From the NCBI RefSeq assembly GCF_000969835.1, contig NZ_KQ033913.1, forward strand, positions 312,859 through 376,858: DNA of 64,000 bases. The letters run 5' to 3'. The stretch is from Parabacteroides goldsteinii DSM 19448 = WAL 12034. Its GTDB lineage: Bacteria; Bacteroidota; Bacteroidia; Bacteroidales; Tannerellaceae. Below the pieces are notes generated by a model. The model was not told where the DNA came from. It searched no databases and saw nothing but the letters and a program-made list of their open reading frames with translations. Positions 43,648-52,280 of the stretch are shown here, one piece after another (position 1 is the first letter of the stretch; the number at the start of each line of letters is the position of its first letter). The position numbers were made by a program, and so were the translations under genes.

Positions 43648-44988
43648 ATGAATAATCATATAAAAATAAGTTTGGCTTTGCTGTCGGTACCTTTGTGTCA
43701 GGCAGCAGCTAAAGAAAATAAGAATGACCGTCCGAATATCGTTATTATCTATTGTGACGATATGGGGTATGGTGATATAGGAGTGACCGGACATCCGGAT
43801 ATAAAAACACCCAATCTGGACCGAATGGCTCTGGACGGTATGCGTTTCACGAATTATTACAGTGCATCACCGGCTTCAACGGCAAGCCGTTATTCTTTGT
43901 TGACGGGACGTTATCCGGTTCGTGCCGGTTTCCGGTGGGTCTTGAGTCCGGATGCGGAGAGAGGTATTCATCCCCGGGAATTGACAATAGCCGAACTTCT
44001 GAAGGAACAAGGTTATGCTACGGCTATTTATGGTAAATGGCATTTAGGTAGTACGAAGAAAGAATATCTGCCTTTGCAGAATGGTTTTGATGAATATGTC
44101 GGCCTTCCGTATAGCAATGATATGATTCCCCCGAAATATCCGGATATTGCTTTGATGTGTGGGAATGATACGCTTAGAATGAATCCGGACCAGTCGGAAC
44201 TGACGGCCCTTTACACGGAAAAAGCTATATCGTTCATTAAGAAACATAAGAAAGAAAACTTTTTTGTATATGTTCCTTATGCAATGCCTCATGTCCCGTT
44301 ATATCCCGGAAAAGCTTTTATAGGCAAATCTAAGAGAGGTACTTACGGCGATGCTGTGGAAGAAATCGACTGGGGAGTGGGAGAAATTTTGTCTGCTCTT
44401 AAAAAAGAAGGAATAGACAAGAATACGATTGTTTGGTTTATGAGTGATAACGGTCCCTGGTTGCCCCGGAACGAGGAAGGCGGTTCGGCCGGTATCTTCC
44501 GTGACGGTAAAGGCAGTACCTGGGAAGGAGGGGTCCGCGTACCTTGTTTTGTTAGCTGGCCCGACCATTTGAACGGGCAGGTGAATGAAGAAGTCATTAC
44601 TTCCATGGATGTTTTCGCTACTTCCGTATGGATGGGAGGGGCAGCGATTCCAACCGACCGTGTTATTGACGGAAAGAATATAGCCTCTTATCTCGGATAC
44701 GAAAATGTGGCTCCGAAACCGGAAACTCCATACTTCTATTTTGGTATCGACCATCAGCTGATGGCGGTACGTAAAGGACAATGGAAGCTGCATGTAAAAA
44801 CATACAGCCAATTGGGACTGGATTATTTTAAAGGAGAATTACCGTTACTGTTTAACATTAATACCGATCCTTCTGAGAAATATAATCTGGCAACCAAATA
44901 TCCGGAGGTCGTGAAGGAATTGACTTCCCTGATAGAAGAAAAGCTGGAGGAAGTGAAAACGACCGGTGATTTTTTCAGTAAAAACTGA
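43648..44988 (+). CDS. Exported S1-family sulfatase (Ser-type formylglycine)
   Basis: This 446-residue sulfatase has a signal peptide (ALLSVPLCQAAA). NIVIIYCDDMGYGDIG supplies the metal Asp pair. The formylglycine motif is S-T-A-S-R (residues 77-81) followed by YSLLTGRYP, so Ser77 must be oxidised by an anaerobic maturase (anSME) encoded elsewhere. KWHLG and the FMSDNGPW metal-binding segment are conserved. The domain organisation resembles arylsulfatase A/N-acetylgalactosamine-6-sulfatase-like members of S1. Linked to SusC/SusD, it should desulfate a host or algal-type glycan in the periplasm. Its stop is only 3 bp from the convergent sigma gene. Confidence 0.92.
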   Translation: MNNHIKISLALLSVPLCQAAAKENKNDRPNIVIIYCDDMGYGDIGVTGHPDIKTPNLDRMALDGMRFTNYYSASPASTASRYSLLTGRYPVRAGFRWVLSPDAERGIHPRELTIAELLKEQGYATAIYGKWHLGSTKKEYLPLQNGFDEYVGLPYSNDMIPPKYPDIALMCGNDTLRMNPDQSELTALYTEKAISFIKKHKKENFFVYVPYAMPHVPLYPGKAFIGKSKRGTYGDAVEEIDWGVGEILSALKKEGIDKNTIVWFMSDNGPWLPRNEEGGSAGIFRDGKGSTWEGGVRVPCFVSWPDHLNGQVNEEVITSMDVFATSVWMGGAAIPTDRVIDGKNIASYLGYENVAPKPETPYFYFGIDHQLMAVRKGQWKLHVKTYSQLGLDYFKGELPLLFNINTDPSEKYNLATKYPEVVKELTSLIEEKLEEVKTTGDFFSKN

Positions 44989-44991
44989 GTA

Positions 44992-45588
44992 TTATTTGTA
45001 TAGGATAAAAGCTGCCAGCAACAGGCTTATAGAAATGTCTGCGTGCTTGCTGAAATAGACTTTTATGAATTTGAGCGCCTCAGAAATATGTTCCTGTACG
45101 GTGTTGACTGAAATACCTAATTCGGCAGCAATTTCTTTATGAGACATACTTTCGATACGGCTCATATTAAAAATCTTTTGACGTTGCGGGGGGAGTTGAC
45201 TGATTGCATTCTGGAGAATCATCTGATATTCAGTATAGATGATTTTGGAGTCAATCGCTTCTTCTTCCGTAATTTTTTGTGCAGACAGTATTTGTTTCAC
45301 TTTCTCATCAATATCGATATCCCGGAAATAATTGAGTATGCGGTTCCGGGCCATCGTATAAAGGAAAGAAGAAAAGGACAACTCAGGATTGATAAAGGAG
45401 CGCGATTCCCACAAGCGGATAAATATTTCCTGTACAATGTCGTTCGCTTCTTCTTTCGATTTGAGCAGATGGAGGCAAAAATAGTATAACTTATCTTTAT
45501 AGCGCACATATAACTCACTGAAAGCCGCTTCATTGTCCCGAATGAGTAGTGTGGCTAATTCTGTGTCTGTCTTTTCTTTGAAGTTCAT
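44992..45588 (-). CDS. ECF-type RNA polymerase sigma factor
   Basis: This sigma-70 family factor of about 198 residues has region 2 (AAFSELYVRYKDKLYYFCLHLLKSKEEANDIVQEIFIRLWE) and region 4 (LPPQRQKIFNMSRIESMSHKEIAAELGISVNTVQEHISEALKFIK). A short hydrophobic C-terminal tail (ISLLLAAFILYK) is common in Bacteroidales members that pair with FecR. The ATG at 45588 is used; the in-frame GTG at 45594 is less likely. It is transcribed toward the sulfatase gene and is the likely partner of the FecR at 36098, nearly 8 kb away. Confidence 0.93.
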   Translation of the reverse strand: MNFKEKTDTELATLLIRDNEAAFSELYVRYKDKLYYFCLHLLKSKEEANDIVQEIFIRLWESRSFINPELSFSSFLYTMARNRILNYFRDIDIDEKVKQILSAQKITEEEAIDSKIIYTEYQMILQNAISQLPPQRQKIFNMSRIESMSHKEIAAELGISVNTVQEHISEALKFIKVYFSKHADISISLLLAAFILYK

Positions 45589-45640
45589 GTACACAAATTC
45601 CTAATTTGAGACAATATTACGTTTTTTTCTAGAATAAAAG

Positions 45641-45687
45641 AAATTCCCGGCAGAATAACTGAGAAATAGTAGTTCCACCGGGAATTT
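45641..45687 (-). terminator. Terminator after the nucleotidyltransferase gene
   Basis: AAATTCCCGG and CCGGGAATTT form a stem around a 27-nt loop. On the minus strand the stem is followed by CTTTTATT. It separates this gene from the sigma gene. Confidence 0.75.
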
Positions 45688-45707
45688 TATGTAGTGTTTC
45701 TGTTTTA

Positions 45708-46619
45708 TCAGAACAACTTTTCAGGATATTCACCAGCATCAACCAGTGCCTGAATCTTGTCGACTACTTCCTGGCGGTCTTCCGGATATGTGACACCGAA
45801 CCATTTACTGTTTGTATCCAAAACTTTTACAGTGGCAGTCTTGTCACTAATCAGTTTATCAACCATCAGCGGGATGAAGAATTCGCTCTTCAGGTTTTCC
45901 ATGTTTTTCGGATCACTCAGGAATGTTTTGAAGAATTCATTGCTGTAAGCGAAATAATCAGGAGTAAAGCCCCAGAAATTCATGCTGACCGGAGTGGTGT
46001 CGGGAGTTGCCGTCCATTCGCCGTTGTCGTCGATATATTTTACTTCGCCATCTATACGCTGGATTTTGGTACGCTCAACGACTGATGTCAGCAGTTGGTT
46101 TTCGTCCGTACCGCAAATACCGCGTGAAACGGTTCCGCTTTCGCTCAATGTATTTCCTACACGGAAACCTACCATTGCATAGGTGTTTTTGGAACCGTCA
46201 GGCAATGCAGCCAGATACTTACCCATTACCTGGAAAGAGTCGCGGCCGTAGAAGTCGTCGCAGTTGATTACAGCGAACGGTTCGTTGATCACACCGTCAC
46301 CCATCATTACGGCATGGTTTGTTCCCCACGGTTTTGTACGTTCCGGCGGGCAGGTAAATCCTTCGGGGAGGTTATCCAATGCTTGGAATACTAATTCACA
46401 AGGAATATGACCTTCATATTTTGAGATGATCTTATCACGAAAATCCTGTTCAAAATCTTTACGGATAACAAAGACAAGCTTTCCGAAACCAGCCTGAATA
46501 GCATCATAGATTGAATAATCCATAATTGTTTCTCCGTTAGGACCTAGTCCGTCCAATTGTTTTAATCCTCCATAGCGGCTGCCCATACCGGCTGCCAATA
46601 GAAATAATGTAGGTTTCAT
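45708..46619 (-). CDS. Sugar-nucleotidyltransferase-like protein
   Basis: This 303-residue cytosolic protein has the NTP-transferase opening LLAAGMGSRYGGLKQLDGLGPNGETIMDYSIYDA, the usual nucleotide-binding G-x-G-x-R-x(7)K signature. Metal-site NCDDFYGRDSF follows. Such enzymes activate sugar phosphates to NDP-sugars, although this branch is not biochemically assigned to my knowledge. It has its own promoter and terminator, so it is monocistronic and unrelated to the neighbouring glycan loci in transcription. Confidence 0.85.
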   Translation of the reverse strand: MKPTLFLLAAGMGSRYGGLKQLDGLGPNGETIMDYSIYDAIQAGFGKLVFVIRKDFEQDFRDKIISKYEGHIPCELVFQALDNLPEGFTCPPERTKPWGTNHAVMMGDGVINEPFAVINCDDFYGRDSFQVMGKYLAALPDGSKNTYAMVGFRVGNTLSESGTVSRGICGTDENQLLTSVVERTKIQRIDGEVKYIDDNGEWTATPDTTPVSMNFWGFTPDYFAYSNEFFKTFLSDPKNMENLKSEFFIPLMVDKLISDKTATVKVLDTNSKWFGVTYPEDRQEVVDKIQALVDAGEYPEKLF

Positions 46620-46663
46620 AATTCTTTTATTTTAATTAGATAGTGTATTTTTCATTTTGCTGA

Positions 46664-46693
46664 CAAAGGTAGAAAACTATTTACGAACGGCAA
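46664..46693 (-). promoter_or_regulatory. Promoter of the nucleotidyltransferase gene
   Basis: On the minus strand, TTG (46691-46693) and TACCTTTG (46664-46671) are 19 bp apart; the start is about 40 nt before the ATG at 46619. Confidence 0.7.
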
Positions 46694-46752
46694 GATAATA
46701 TTCTTCTGATTTGAGATGTCGGCCGAAATAAAATATCCTTACCCTGAAAAAT

Positions 46753-48291
46753 TCACTTCACTTCCAGTACAACGATGGATTTGGCCGGAATATTGATTTT
46801 CAGCTGCCCTTTCTCCACTTTGGCATCGTTGAAAGCCACCGGTTTTACTGCGTCCGGTTTTTCGAACGTATTATGGTCGTTGATGGAGGCGGAGGTCAGG
46901 ATGCGGCCATTTACGCCCGATATTTTCTGGCCTTGCAGGTCAAGCGTGATGTTTTGCGTATTGTCGATGTCTACGTTTGCCAGCGTGATGTGGATCAGAC
47001 CGTTTTTATCTTTGGAAGCGGATGCGCTCAGCATCGGGACTTCGCGGTTGTCGCGTACCCGGGCTTTGTCACAGATCAGGTCCATCGGCAGGAATGTAGC
47101 ATCCTGATGCACTTTGTACATTTCAAATACATGATAAGTAGGCGTCAGTAACATCTTCGGGCCGTTGGTCAGAATCATGGATTGGAGAACGTTGACAATC
47201 TGGGCGATGTTGGTCATTTTCAGACGGTCGGTGTATTTATGGAATACGTTCAGGGACAAGGCGGCAACGAAAGCGTCGCGCATGGTATTCTGCTGGTAAA
47301 GATGACCGTTGATGGTTCCGGGTTCTTCGTCCCACCAGGTACCCCATTCGTCAAGCATCAGGGCTACGTTCTTTTTAGGGTCGTACTTATCCATGATCGT
47401 GATATGCTTTTTTATCACATCTTCTATTTCCAGGCATTTCCCCATTGTCCAGTAATAATCGTCTTTGTTGAAATTTGTTGCCGAGCCTTTGCTGCCGTTC
47501 CAACCGGAAACGGTGTAGTAATGCAGGGAAAGCCCGTCCATGCGGCCGCCAACGTTTTTCATTAGTACTTCCGTCCAGTTATAATCGTAGTCGCTGGCAC
47601 CGCTGGCAATTTTGAATAAACGGTTTCCGTCGTAGTTGCGGCAGTAGGTAGAGTAGCGGCGGTACAGGTCGGCATAATATTCCGGGCGCATGCTGCCTCC
47701 GCAGCCCCAGCTTTCGTTACCGACCCCGATGAATTTTACGTTCCAGGCTTTGTCGCGGCCATTCTGACGGCGCAGGCGTGCCATCGGGCTGTCACCTTCC
47801 GAAGTCATATATTCAATCCATTTGGCCATTTCTTCCACCGTACCGCTTCCGACATTGGCACTGATATAAGGTTCGCATCCCAGCAGCTCGCAGAGGTTGA
47901 GGAACTCATGGGTTCCGAAACTGTTATCTTCGATCGTTCCGCCCCAGTTGTTGTTGACCATTTTCGGACGGTTCTCTTTCGGGCCTATACCGTCCATCCA
48001 GTGATACTCATCGGCAAAGCAGCCGCCCGGCCAGCGGAGGTTGGGGATTTGCAACTTTTTCAGGGCGTTGAGCACATCATTACGATACCCTTGTGTATTA
48101 GGTATGTCAGAGTCGGGACCCACCCAAAGGCCGCCATAAATACAAGTTCCGAGATGCTCGGCAAACTGTCCGTAGATGTGTTTGCTGATTTGTTGTGTTC
48201 CTTGCTGGGGATACACACGGATGCTTGCCTCTTTTTGAGCAAACAAAGGAAGTGCCAGAAAAGCAAGGGCACTGATGAATAACTTTCTCAT
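46753..48291 (-). CDS. GH51 alpha-L-arabinofuranosidase
   Basis: This exported 512-residue glycoside hydrolase (signal peptide ending PLFAQ) releases terminal alpha-L-arabinofuranose from arabinan, arabinoxylan or arabinogalactan. The GH51 signatures are [20 protein letters not shown] and [20 protein letters not shown]. The acid/base is Glu193 in [10 protein letters not shown] and the nucleophile is Glu315 in [11 protein letters not shown]-terminal beta-sandwich ([17 protein letters not shown]) closes it. It is the second gene of an operon with the lipoprotein at 48324, 32 bp upstream. Confidence 0.95.
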   Translation of the reverse strand: MRKLFISALAFLALPLFAQKEASIRVYPQQGTQQISKHIYGQFAEHLGTCIYGGLWVGPDSDIPNTQGYRNDVLNALKKLQIPNLRWPGGCFADEYHWMDGIGPKENRPKMVNNNWGGTIEDNSFGTHEFLNLCELLGCEPYISANVGSGTVEEMAKWIEYMTSEGDSPMARLRRQNGRDKAWNVKFIGVGNESWGCGGSMRPEYYADLYRRYSTYCRNYDGNRLFKIASGASDYDYNWTEVLMKNVGGRMDGLSLHYYTVSGWNGSKGSATNFNKDDYYWTMGKCLEIEDVIKKHITIMDKYDPKKNVALMLDEWGTWWDEEPGTINGHLYQQNTMRDAFVAALSLNVFHKYTDRLKMTNIAQIVNVLQSMILTNGPKMLLTPTYHVFEMYKVHQDATFLPMDLICDKARVRDNREVPMLSASASKDKNGLIHITLANVDIDNTQNITLDLQGQKISGVNGRILTSASINDHNTFEKPDAVKPVAFNDAKVEKGQLKINIPAKSIVVLEVK

Positions 48292-48323
48292 GATATTATT
48301 TTTAAATGTTCACATACAACTTT

Positions 48324-50276
48324 TTACTGTATTTGTGGTGCATCGATGGCATCCAGCTTCCTCAAAGTTTCCAGCCTGAAAGCACCGGGCCAGGCCACCA
48401 GCCATGAATTGATCCGGTCGAAATGAGATGCGGCATCCCAGTTCCAGTGACTTTGCAGATAAGCTTCATTCTGGGAACCGACAGGGCGGACACGTCCGTT
48501 TATCACCAGTGTACCGTCGGATATCAGTTGGCAACCGTTATTCCAGATGGCAATCGCTTTTTCTTTCCACTGGCTGTCTCCCGTCAGTTTCGTCAGCTCG
48601 AACCATTCCGGCACCCAGAACAAAGCGTACGGGTCCAGGTGATGATGCTGCACGGAAACAGAAGTCGCACCGAAAGTCTTATAGTTGTATTGGGTGAAGT
48701 TGTCGTTTTCCGGATAAACGCCGTTATAATGCCACAACCAGGTGGACAGATAGTAGGAGACGGCAACGGCATTATCGAGGTATTCTTTGTTGTTTGTCAG
48801 GTTATACAGCTTCAAAGCCGAGCGCAGGAGGGAAATGGATGACTCCTTGTCGATACACCAAGTATCCAAAGCCCCAGCCGTAGAATATCCTTTTGTTTTC
48901 AGTTCGCTCACATAATGATCGTAAGCCCGGGTTGCGGAAGATAAATAGGTGGAGTCTTTCGAACGTGAGAATGCTTCGAGCATGGGGGGAACCATGAAAC
49001 AACCGATAGTCCCTTCCCGGTAGAAACATTCTCCGTTCGGATACCAGCCGCGACCATATACTCCGTTGTTCTGCTGGTCGTTTCTGACGAAATCGCAGAT
49101 ACCGAAAGCCAGGCTTTCATAATCCGGTCTTTCCAGTCCGCAGGCTTTCACCAGTTCAGTCGCTTCGAAATAATTCAGGGCGGCCGTTCCCAGGTTGCAG
49201 GCATCTATGACGACATTGTCGATCTGGCTTCTCTGGCCGGAGATACGGTCATAGTTCGTGATAAAAAGTCCGTTGGGCAGCCGGCAGAGTTTGGCCCATG
49301 CATCGAGGGTGGCTACCCCTTTGTCCAGAGATTCTTTGTTATTATGTTTGATATAATCGAAAAGCAGTGAATTGGCAAAAGACGCATTTTGTCCGCACCA
49401 ACCTATTTCGTATCCTTTCCGTTTACTCCATTCCCCGCTTTTATCCGGCGAGAAACCGATTGTAAATCCACTGAAAGCACCCTCTTTCGTCCAAAGATAT
49501 TCTTTAGCATACCGGAGGCCCAGTTCCCATATTTTGGCGGGTGGATAAATGGCTGTCTCTTGTTTGTCGGCACGCTCCCAGGCTTCGTGCAAGAAGTTAT
49601 GCATGGCATAATGATGAGGCTGCACGTCGCAGACGGAGAGATAAGCGGTCAATGTGACCGTTTCCCCTTTGGATAATTTTTCCTGTTTCTGATATCCCGG
49701 TTTGTAGCGGTCCCTGGCTGCATACATGACCGGCATTTCTTCTTCCGGCCAGATAAGCCGGTGGGTAGTGGTCTCCCTGTCCGGCATCAGGGAACAGGAG
49801 ATACTCTCTTTTTCATTCTGGGGGACGTCGCTCCACATGGCAACGGCAAACCGTGTTCCTTCCGAGTAGGTTGCTCCGGGAATGGGTGTGCTGCGGTAGG
49901 AATAAGTTCGCCATTTCCCGTTTTGCTGTGCACCTTTGGGCTCTTTTCCCCGTCCCCAGTTGTTTCCGTTGTAAGAGACGGAAGGTATCATCCAGTAATC
50001 GGAGGCGGATTTGTGTACGAAATCCAGGTTAATCCTGGCTGTTTCCATGTCTTCCAATGCTGTGTATTGGCAGGTGATCTTAAACGTACAGGAATCGAGC
50101 ATTTCAATCTGATCTGTACGATTCATTCCTTTTGTTACGGAAGGGTTCAACTCTCCGACAACCGTTTTTCCGGACATGAGAACCATTCTGTCATCCTGGT
50201 TTTTCCAGTGATATTTATCAGACTGGCAGGACAAAAGGATAAAGCATAGAACGAAATAGAATAAGTGTAGTTTCAT
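48324..50276 (-). CDS. Lipoprotein with alpha/alpha-toroid glycosidase-like fold, unassigned
   Basis: I do not recognise a named family for this 650-residue lipoprotein (lipobox ILLSC, Cys17). An N-terminal beta-sandwich-like part (about residues 20-210) precedes a helix-rich C-terminal part. Aromatic and acidic repeats there (YEIGWCGQNASFANSLLFDYIKHN, LDAWAKLCRLPNGLFITNYDRI, YLSSATRAYDHYVSEL, YLDNAVAVSYYLSTWLWHYNG) look like the hairpins of six-hairpin (alpha/alpha)6 glycosidases such as GH127/GH88-type folds. Cotranscription with the GH51 gene suggests an arabinose-containing glycan substrate. Catalytic residues cannot be assigned from sequence alone. Confidence 0.75.
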   Translation of the reverse strand: MKLHLFYFVLCFILLSCQSDKYHWKNQDDRMVLMSGKTVVGELNPSVTKGMNRTDQIEMLDSCTFKITCQYTALEDMETARINLDFVHKSASDYWMIPSVSYNGNNWGRGKEPKGAQQNGKWRTYSYRSTPIPGATYSEGTRFAVAMWSDVPQNEKESISCSLMPDRETTTHRLIWPEEEMPVMYAARDRYKPGYQKQEKLSKGETVTLTAYLSVCDVQPHHYAMHNFLHEAWERADKQETAIYPPAKIWELGLRYAKEYLWTKEGAFSGFTIGFSPDKSGEWSKRKGYEIGWCGQNASFANSLLFDYIKHNNKESLDKGVATLDAWAKLCRLPNGLFITNYDRISGQRSQIDNVVIDACNLGTAALNYFEATELVKACGLERPDYESLAFGICDFVRNDQQNNGVYGRGWYPNGECFYREGTIGCFMVPPMLEAFSRSKDSTYLSSATRAYDHYVSELKTKGYSTAGALDTWCIDKESSISLLRSALKLYNLTNNKEYLDNAVAVSYYLSTWLWHYNGVYPENDNFTQYNYKTFGATSVSVQHHHLDPYALFWVPEWFELTKLTGDSQWKEKAIAIWNNGCQLISDGTLVINGRVRPVGSQNEAYLQSHWNWDAASHFDRINSWLVAWPGAFRLETLRKLDAIDAPQIQ

Positions 50277-50325
50277 AAATATGTGATTTTGTCTAAAGTC
50301 TTCATTCTAATAAGGTTACTGCCAA

Positions 50326-50357
50326 CAAATGTATGTAAATATCAGGACAAAGCCAAA
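50326..50357 (-). promoter_or_regulatory. Promoter of the lipoprotein-GH51 operon
   Basis: On the minus strand, TTTG (50354-50357) and TACATTTG (50326-50333) are 20 bp apart, an exact consensus. The leader would be about 43 nt. Confidence 0.8.
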
Positions 50358-50412
50358 GGAAATGATTCTTATTTTGCAGAGGAATTTATAATATATATGG
50401 AAGGGATAAAAG

Positions 50413-50446
50413 AAGGGAGTGCCTCAAAACGTAGAAGCACTCCCTT
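50413..50446 (-). terminator. Terminator after the HU-like gene
   Basis: AAGGGAGTGC and GCACTCCCTT form a perfect 10-bp stem with a 14-nt loop. On the minus strand it is followed by CTTTTATCCC, and it sits 30 bp past the HU stop codon. Confidence 0.85.
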
Positions 50447-50476
50447 TTACATTACAGCAACTTGAAATCAGATCGT

Positions 50477-50923
50477 CTATTCAATTTCCGGTCTGTCGCC
50501 GCCACCGTTGCCACCGCCGTCATTTTGGGTAACAATCTCTTCCTTTCTCTCGAAATTGGCATCCTTACGGGCTTTACGCAAGGTCGCTCCCGGACTGAAA
50601 ATGATTCGTGGAATTTTTATCATATTGGTTTGAAATTCCTCTTTTTCAGCAGCTCCGGTAGAACCAACTCCGTAACGGAAGTTTCCGAATTCACCGAACT
50701 GTACCCGTCGTCCGGCTGCCAAATGTTTTTTGATCAGGTAGTTCATACGGTCCATAACCCCTTTTACCTGGTTGGAAGGAATACCGGCTTCACTGATCTC
50801 ACCCAATAATTCTTCAAATCCTACCAAATCCGAATAAACCGGTTGTGCATATAACTTTTTCGGGGTTTCTTCTTTGTCTTTCCCCATGTTGTTACGTTCG
50901 ACTAAACGATACTTTACTGACAT
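50477..50923 (-). CDS. HU-family DNA-binding protein (Bacteroidales type)
   Basis: This 148-residue protein carries an HU/IHF-like fold (about residues 20-125): FEELLGEISEAGIPSNQVKGVMDRMNYLIKKHLAAGRRVQFGEFGNFRYGVGS, then IKIPRIIFSPGATLRKARKD. It has an N-terminal extension and a glycine-rich acidic tail ending GGGDRPEIE, identical to the end of the DUF4469 protein at 16167-16916. Histone-like nucleoid compaction or local regulation is the family role. It is monocistronic, with its own terminator. Confidence 0.9.
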   Translation of the reverse strand: MSVKYRLVERNNMGKDKEETPKKLYAQPVYSDLVGFEELLGEISEAGIPSNQVKGVMDRMNYLIKKHLAAGRRVQFGEFGNFRYGVGSTGAAEKEEFQTNMIKIPRIIFSPGATLRKARKDANFERKEEIVTQNDGGGNGGGDRPEIE

Positions 50924-51060
50924 AATTTTAATTTTTTAAGTGTTAATAGAAATTACTTCATCTGTTTTCGAAAACATTACAAAAGTAACTTCCAGCCGAA
51001 ACACAAAAACGGTTTAGATGGAGATAGATAGGTTTAAAAGGGAATAAGAGGGTATAGAAG

Positions 51061-52254
51061 TTATTTTTTATATTTTACCAGCATAATTACAGGATTTGAA
51101 TCTTCTTCCAACTCCGCAGCAATTTCTTTCAACTTCCCTTTTAATTGCCCTTTTTCGTAAGCCTCAATAAGTTCGTGAGGTTCTAATTTTTGACAAAAGG
51201 CGATTTCACTATTTGTAGTTTCCTGCATAGTTAAGTTCACGGGGACTTTTTCAGAAAAATCATCATTGAATACAGTATATTCGAATAATGTATTATCTAT
51301 TCTGTCATACATTAAATGTGTCTTTGGGAATTTCTCATTCCTTAAAATGTCGGCATCCATCGTTACTGTTTCCATAAAATAGTAGCGGTCGGTAAATATA
51401 CATGGTAAAAGGAATACGGCTGGTTTCATCGATTGTATAGATGGTGTTCTGGCTATGAAAGGAGTCAGACTGTAATCCGGTGAGAGTTTGAATATTGTAT
51501 CGGACGAGGGTTCCGTTAACAACCAACTATCATCGTAAGGAACGATAGGATAAAGACGAGGAGCACCCCCTGTATTTTCTGCGCGGTTGGTTATTCCCCA
51601 TTCAACTTTCTTTTTAAAATAGATTCGAAAATCTTTAGCAATGTTCCCGTCTTGTTTGGAAATGATAACAAAACGTTGGTAATCCGTTTTATTTTGTATC
51701 TGGATGGAAGGTGATTCCCTGGCAATCAAATAATCCTGGTTGTAATTCGTAGCATTAATCCATTTGTTATCGCCTCTGGGGATACTTTTTAAAAAAATTC
51801 CCTGAAAATCATATACCAGAACGTTTCTTATTATTTCATCAATGTATATTTCACCGCTGTTATCATCTACGAAGGCACTTAGGTTGAATATATATTCCTC
51901 AGAACCTTGCCCTTTCCGGTTAAACTTTCTCAAACCTTTGCCATTTCGGTCGAAGATAAAGATATCGCCATCGTTGATGACATTTTTCACTAATATGATT
52001 TCTTTACCTATGGCTTGTACGATGCCTTGACAAAGAAATTCGTCCGTGGATTCTAATGCAATATATTCCACATCCATAATATCCTGAAGAATTAACTCTT
52101 TTAGAGGATATTTTTTACTAACGTCAATCGTAATAAAAGTATCCGGTATAGCAATAGTATCAGAGTCTTCCTTTTGACAGTCAGATTTTTTGTTACCACC
52201 GCATCCTGCCATTATTGTCAGAAGCATAACTAAGATTGTATAAATGCTTTTCAT
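51061..52254 (-). CDS. 6-bladed beta-propeller lipoprotein
   Basis: This 397-residue lipoprotein (lipobox IMAGC) belongs to the Bacteroidetes 6-bladed beta-propeller family. The conserved N-terminal strand region IDVSKKYPLKELILQDIMDVEYIALES and the DIFIFDRNGKGLRKFNRKGQGSEEY blade are present, and the C-terminus ends in DSNPVIMLVKYKK, a motif shared with the copy at 60240 (DDNPVICLLKFN). Family members are often clustered with NVEALA peptides and envelope enzymes; no molecular function is established. It is one of several paralogues in this 13-kb minus-strand run. Confidence 0.88.
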   Translation of the reverse strand: MKSIYTILVMLLTIMAGCGGNKKSDCQKEDSDTIAIPDTFITIDVSKKYPLKELILQDIMDVEYIALESTDEFLCQGIVQAIGKEIILVKNVINDGDIFIFDRNGKGLRKFNRKGQGSEEYIFNLSAFVDDNSGEIYIDEIIRNVLVYDFQGIFLKSIPRGDNKWINATNYNQDYLIARESPSIQIQNKTDYQRFVIISKQDGNIAKDFRIYFKKKVEWGITNRAENTGGAPRLYPIVPYDDSWLLTEPSSDTIFKLSPDYSLTPFIARTPSIQSMKPAVFLLPCIFTDRYYFMETVTMDADILRNEKFPKTHLMYDRIDNTLFEYTVFNDDFSEKVPVNLTMQETTNSEIAFCQKLEPHELIEAYEKGQLKGKLKEIAAELEEDSNPVIMLVKYKK

Positions 52255-52280
52255 CCTATTCTATTTTAGTAGTCAGGCTT

